Assembly (NCBI GenBank): GCA_022771625.1
Contig: JALFCW010000127.1
Coordinates: 1 to 35,380 of the forward strand
DNA: 35,380 nt
From: Prevotella sp.
Lineage (GTDB): Bacteria; Bacteroidota; Bacteroidia; Bacteroidales; Bacteroidaceae
Reading direction: 5' to 3'
The notes under the pieces are model-generated. The model was not told the origin of the DNA, made no database searches, and worked only from the letters and a program-made list of their open reading frames with translations. Below are positions 33,736 through 35,380 of this stretch, piece by piece; within the stretch, counting starts at the first letter, position 1; every line of letters starts with the position of its first letter. Position numbers and translations under genes: made by a program.

Positions 33736-33840
33736 AAAAGAATTCAGTGGATAATCCGTGGATAATAAAGCCTCTTTGAAATATTTACATCCAAGCAAAA
33801 CACGAGAAATTCCGCTAAACATTTGGTGGTTTCATATTTT
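33670..33840. repeat. Direct repeat unit, right copy (pairs with 30874)
   Basis: Collinear with 30874-31018 without insertion or deletion over 145 bp. Here the unit continues into a complete promoter-bearing repeat. Confidence 0.9.
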
Positions 33841-33855
33841 CTTTGTATCTTTGCC
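33793..33855 (+). promoter_or_regulatory. Promoter-bearing repeat, copy 3
   Basis: TTTG at 33822-33825, 20-bp spacer, TATCTTTG at 33846-33853, preceded by the conserved cacgagaaattccgctaaac. It stands 31 bp before the toxin-antitoxin operon, which has an AAGGAG ribosome site. Confidence 0.87.
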
Positions 33856-33884
33856 GCGGAAACGAATAATATAAAAAGGAGATA

Positions 33885-34163
33885 ATGAATATGAATACAT
33901 CATTGACAATAGAAAACATTTATAGAATGTTGTCTTCTTTGAGTGTCAACAACAAGAAATGGTTAGCCGACCATTTGTATGAGGACATTTCTGGTGCTCA
34001 AGTTAGGCGTCGCCGTGGTGCTTTGTCTGACGAGGAACTAGAATCAGAACTTAGTGGTTCCCCTCTTCTTGACATGAATGATTACGAGCCATTGACAGAT
34101 GAACAGTTTAAGGGATTAATTCATTCGCGACCAGTACCCAAAAGTATTGAAAAATGGTTATGA
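33885..34163 (+). CDS. Antitoxin-like protein of a PemK/MazF-type module
   Basis: This 92-residue protein begins MNMNTSLTIENIYRMLSSLS and continues with KKWLADHLYEDI, then an acidic tail (DEELESELSGSPLLDMNDYE). The helical N terminus with acidic, flexible C terminus is the usual antitoxin layout. AAGGAG lies upstream, and the stop overlaps the toxin start (ATGA at 34160). It is assigned by partner and layout, not by a distinct family motif. Confidence 0.65.
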   Translation: MNMNTSLTIENIYRMLSSLSVNNKKWLADHLYEDISGAQVRRRRGALSDEELESELSGSPLLDMNDYEPLTDEQFKGLIHSRPVPKSIEKWL

Positions 34164-34501
34164 GAGTTAGGCAAAGGGAAATAGTTGAGGTTCCATTTAC
34201 TCTGCCAGACGGTAGGGTTCTTGTTCATCCTGGCTTGGTTGTTTCATCTGATGACCTTCAAGATGTTGAAGATGGATTAATCTATGTGATGCTGATTTCA
34301 TCCAAGAATCATCATCCAGAATATACGATAAAGATAGAAAATGAATGGCTAAGCAAACCAATGTCTAAGCAATCATATTTTATCACCCATATAATGGGAA
34401 TGTATAGGGTTGAAGAGGTTATCGGTCAAAAGAATTGTTTTATTAAGGAGATATACTTTGATAGAATAATTGATAAGATTATCAATTCAATTTTTGGCTA
34501 A
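34160..34501 (+). CDS. PemK/MazF-like toxin
   Basis: This 113-residue protein reads MRVRQREIVEVPFTLPDGRV, followed by LVHPGLVVSSDD, the PemK/MazF-type start (strand, loop, HPxLVVS). Later strands include IYVMLISSK and YFITHIMGMYRVEE, and the helical end DRIIDKIINSIFG. Family members are mRNA endonucleases inhibited by the adjacent antitoxin. ATG at 34154 is an in-frame alternative start, two codons longer. Divergence from classical MazF is marked, so activity is uncertain. Confidence 0.72.
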   Translation: MRVRQREIVEVPFTLPDGRVLVHPGLVVSSDDLQDVEDGLIYVMLISSKNHHPEYTIKIENEWLSKPMSKQSYFITHIMGMYRVEEVIGQKNCFIKEIYFDRIIDKIINSIFG

Positions 34502-34532
34502 AGATGTCTAACCTTTACTTATTTCCATATAC

Positions 34533-34595
34533 GAGCAAAAGACGAGAAATTCCGCTAAACATTTGGTGGTTTCATATTTTCTTTGTATCTTTGCC
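34533..34595 (+). promoter_or_regulatory. Promoter-bearing repeat, copy 4
   Basis: TTTG at 34562-34565, 20-bp spacer, TATCTTTG at 34586-34593. Identical in layout to copies 1 and 3. It stands 50 bp upstream of the 33-residue membrane micro-protein. Confidence 0.87.
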
Positions 34596-34645
34596 GCATT
34601 CACGTTGGCATTTATTGCCAATGCAATAATAAAAAGATAAAGACT

Positions 34646-34747
34646 ATGAACAGTTTGATTATTTGTTATTTATTCATATTAGCCTTCTCATGGGCATTTT
34701 ATTTCTGGCTACACACCGATAAAGGTAAGAAGTGGTTAGGGGAATAA
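34646..34747 (+). CDS. 33-residue single-span membrane micro-protein
   Basis: The frame reads MNSLIICYLFILAFSWAFYF and then WLHTDKGKKWLGE. One span of about 20 residues precedes a short basic-aromatic tail with the pattern T-D-K-G-K-K-W. Purine-rich AAAAAGATAAAGA lies upstream, and a full promoter repeat precedes the gene. It shares layout and tail (TxxGK+W) with the 36-residue protein at 34862, so the two are probably paralogues. Function unknown. Confidence 0.6.
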   Translation: MNSLIICYLFILAFSWAFYFWLHTDKGKKWLGE

Positions 34748-34750
34748 ATC

Positions 34751-34843
34751 ATGAAGATTCCGCAAGGTTCGATGGGAGTGCGTGCTTAAGCATTGCCGAC
34801 ATTATAAAGGCTACAGGATTGCCGGTTTGGTATTAACTAATAA
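34751..34843 (+). other. Inter-gene stretch with possible coding remnant
   Basis: In the +1-shifted frame the DNA reads ...CLSIADIIKATGLPVWY and stops. It resembles the end of Rpn-type recombinase-like proteins, but is far too short to assign. A 12-codon ATG frame at 34751 is probably not a gene. Confidence 0.2.
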
Positions 34844-34861
34844 AAAGAAAGGGAAATAGTT

Positions 34862-34972
34862 ATGGGCGTTTATATGGTATTTGCAGTAGTGGCAGTTCCT
34901 TGCATGATATTCATCATCTACGCTTTCACTCCAAGTGGTAAGCGTTGGAGAAGACAACAAGGAATATTGTAA
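34862..34972 (+). CDS. 36-residue single-span membrane micro-protein
   Basis: The frame reads MGVYMVFAVVAVPCMIFIIY and then AFTPSGKRWRRQQGIL. A span of about 20 residues is followed by TPSGKRW and a basic tail, mirroring the 34646 product. AAAGAAAGGGAAATAG precedes the ATG as a plausible ribosome site. A TTTGCG-loop hairpin closes the unit at 35019. Confidence 0.55.
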   Translation: MGVYMVFAVVAVPCMIFIIYAFTPSGKRWRRQQGIL

Positions 34973-35018
34973 ACTTAGCAGTTTACATTAATCTGAAATA
35001 AAGCAGAATAATTTCTTG

Positions 35019-35047
35019 TCCCGCAGGGTTTGCGCCTTGCGGGATTT
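35019..35047 (+). terminator. Hairpin terminator with TTTGCG loop
   Basis: Stem TCCCGCAGGG / CCTTGCGGGA closes a TTTGCG loop and is followed by TTTCTATA. It lies 46 bp after the second micro-protein stop. It is related to the hairpin at 33119. Confidence 0.65.
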
Positions 35048-35147
35048 CTATAGGATTTAAGAGGATAAACTACAGAATTTATCGCGAGCACCATCAAGCG
35101 ACATCATTTCCATATATAGCAAACTACGGGGTTATCTTCGTTTTCTT

Positions 35148-35165
35148 AACTCCCGCGCAGGAGTT
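35148..35165. other. Short hairpin in the leader of the minus-strand promoter
   Basis: AACTCC and GGAGTT arms with a CGCGCA loop lie about 38 bp downstream (minus sense) of the -7 element at 35203. Confidence 0.5.
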
Positions 35166-35202
35166 ATGGATATTTTGTGGGGGGGAAATGTTTTAATGAG
35201 TG

Positions 35203-35233
35203 CAAAAGTAGTATATTTATTTTGATTAACAAA
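35203..35233 (-). promoter_or_regulatory. Minus-strand promoter without an evident gene
   Basis: Minus strand: TTTG at 35230-35233, 19-bp spacer, TACTTTTG at 35203-35210, a full consensus. Downstream on the minus strand (toward 35000) only an 18-codon frame was found, so a small RNA is possible. Confidence 0.65.
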
Positions 35234-35380
35234 AAGAATATATCCTAAAATCCGCAAGCAATCTCAATGGCAATCTCAATTGCAGTAAAGAGCTTGAACA
35301 CTATGCATCATGATAGTATGAGCGTGAATTTTGTCCGATTTGTGCATACCTTCCCCTTACCCCACAATGCGACTTGAGGC
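35234..35380. other. Right end, nothing recognised
   Basis: No frame longer than about 25 codons and no RNA or repeat was recognised. It may be the edge of a gene or mobile element beyond the window. Confidence 0.4.

Noticed and set aside
33155..33780. Repeated aatctgtgataatc units resembling a CRISPR array
   Set aside because: Unit lengths and spacings are irregular, there are no unique spacers of uniform length and no cas genes.
34646..34972. Integron-like cassette with attC sites
   Set aside because: No integrase gene and no attC-type imperfect inverted repeats were seen; the repeats here are promoters and terminators.

Overview
The window looks like a chromosomal segment of a Bacteroidota bacterium, most likely Prevotellaceae (Prevotella/Segatella-like). 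The evidence is seven promoters with the Bacteroidota spacing (TTTG, 19-20 bp, TAnnTTTG), the family content (DUF4248, DUF5675, DUF6080-like, an OmpA-like/TPR lipoprotein, a periplasmic-TPR sensor kinase), and intergenic repeats built on 'aatctgtgataatc' and 'ccgtggataat'. The genus is an inference.

Layout. (1) 1-5.2 kb, minus strand: a probable operon glnS - TPR protein - DedA membrane protein - manC - gmd (gmd cut by the left edge), linking a tRNA synthetase to GDP-mannose/GDP-deoxyhexose supply. (2) 5.3-7.1 kb: accessory material with a DUF5675 protein, a block of short repeats, a DUF4248 protein and a nested inverted-repeat structure centred on a perfect 50-bp A/T palindrome. (3) 7.2-10.4 kb: one 1071-residue sensor kinase that reads as two fused paralogous sensors, the first with a histidine-less pseudo-DHp. 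(4) 10.4-12.8 kb, minus: rnhA and argS. (5) 13-20.4 kb, plus: tRNA-Leu(UAA), an OmpA-like/TPR lipoprotein, a thioredoxin-fold lipoprotein without CxxC, GtrA, metG, yicC, gmk, nadD. (6) 20.4-28.3 kb: an envelope-modification cluster with a phosphoethanolamine-transferase-like enzyme, two membrane acyltransferases, a UbiA-type polyprenyl-phosphate phosphoribosyltransferase, a HAD phosphatase, a GT-C-like multipass protein and a convergent GT2, followed by a secreted SGNH hydrolase. (7) 29.6-35.4 kb: an accessory region of small modules: an antitoxin with a truncated YafQ-like toxin, DUF2442 with a 59-aa protein, a Schlafen/AlbA-type ATP-binding regulator with a tiny membrane protein, a PemK/MazF-like toxin-antitoxin pair, and two single-span micro-proteins.

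Three of the small modules in region 7 are preceded by near-identical ~63-bp repeats that each carry a complete Bacteroidota promoter, and GC hairpins with the same TTTGCG loop lie between or after modules. Together these suggest small-gene cassettes that move with their own promoter. The repeat block at 5.8-6.3 kb reappears in inverted orientation at 33.3-33.7 kb, and a 145-bp direct repeat with only four visible mismatches brackets the Schlafen-like locus. Both are substrates for homologous rearrangement.

The strongest leads are the tandem sensor kinase, the predicted polyprenyl-phospho-pentose glycosylation module (24.4-27.4 kb), and the promoter-repeat cassettes with the paired micro-membrane proteins. 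All functions are read from sequence alone; no searches were run.
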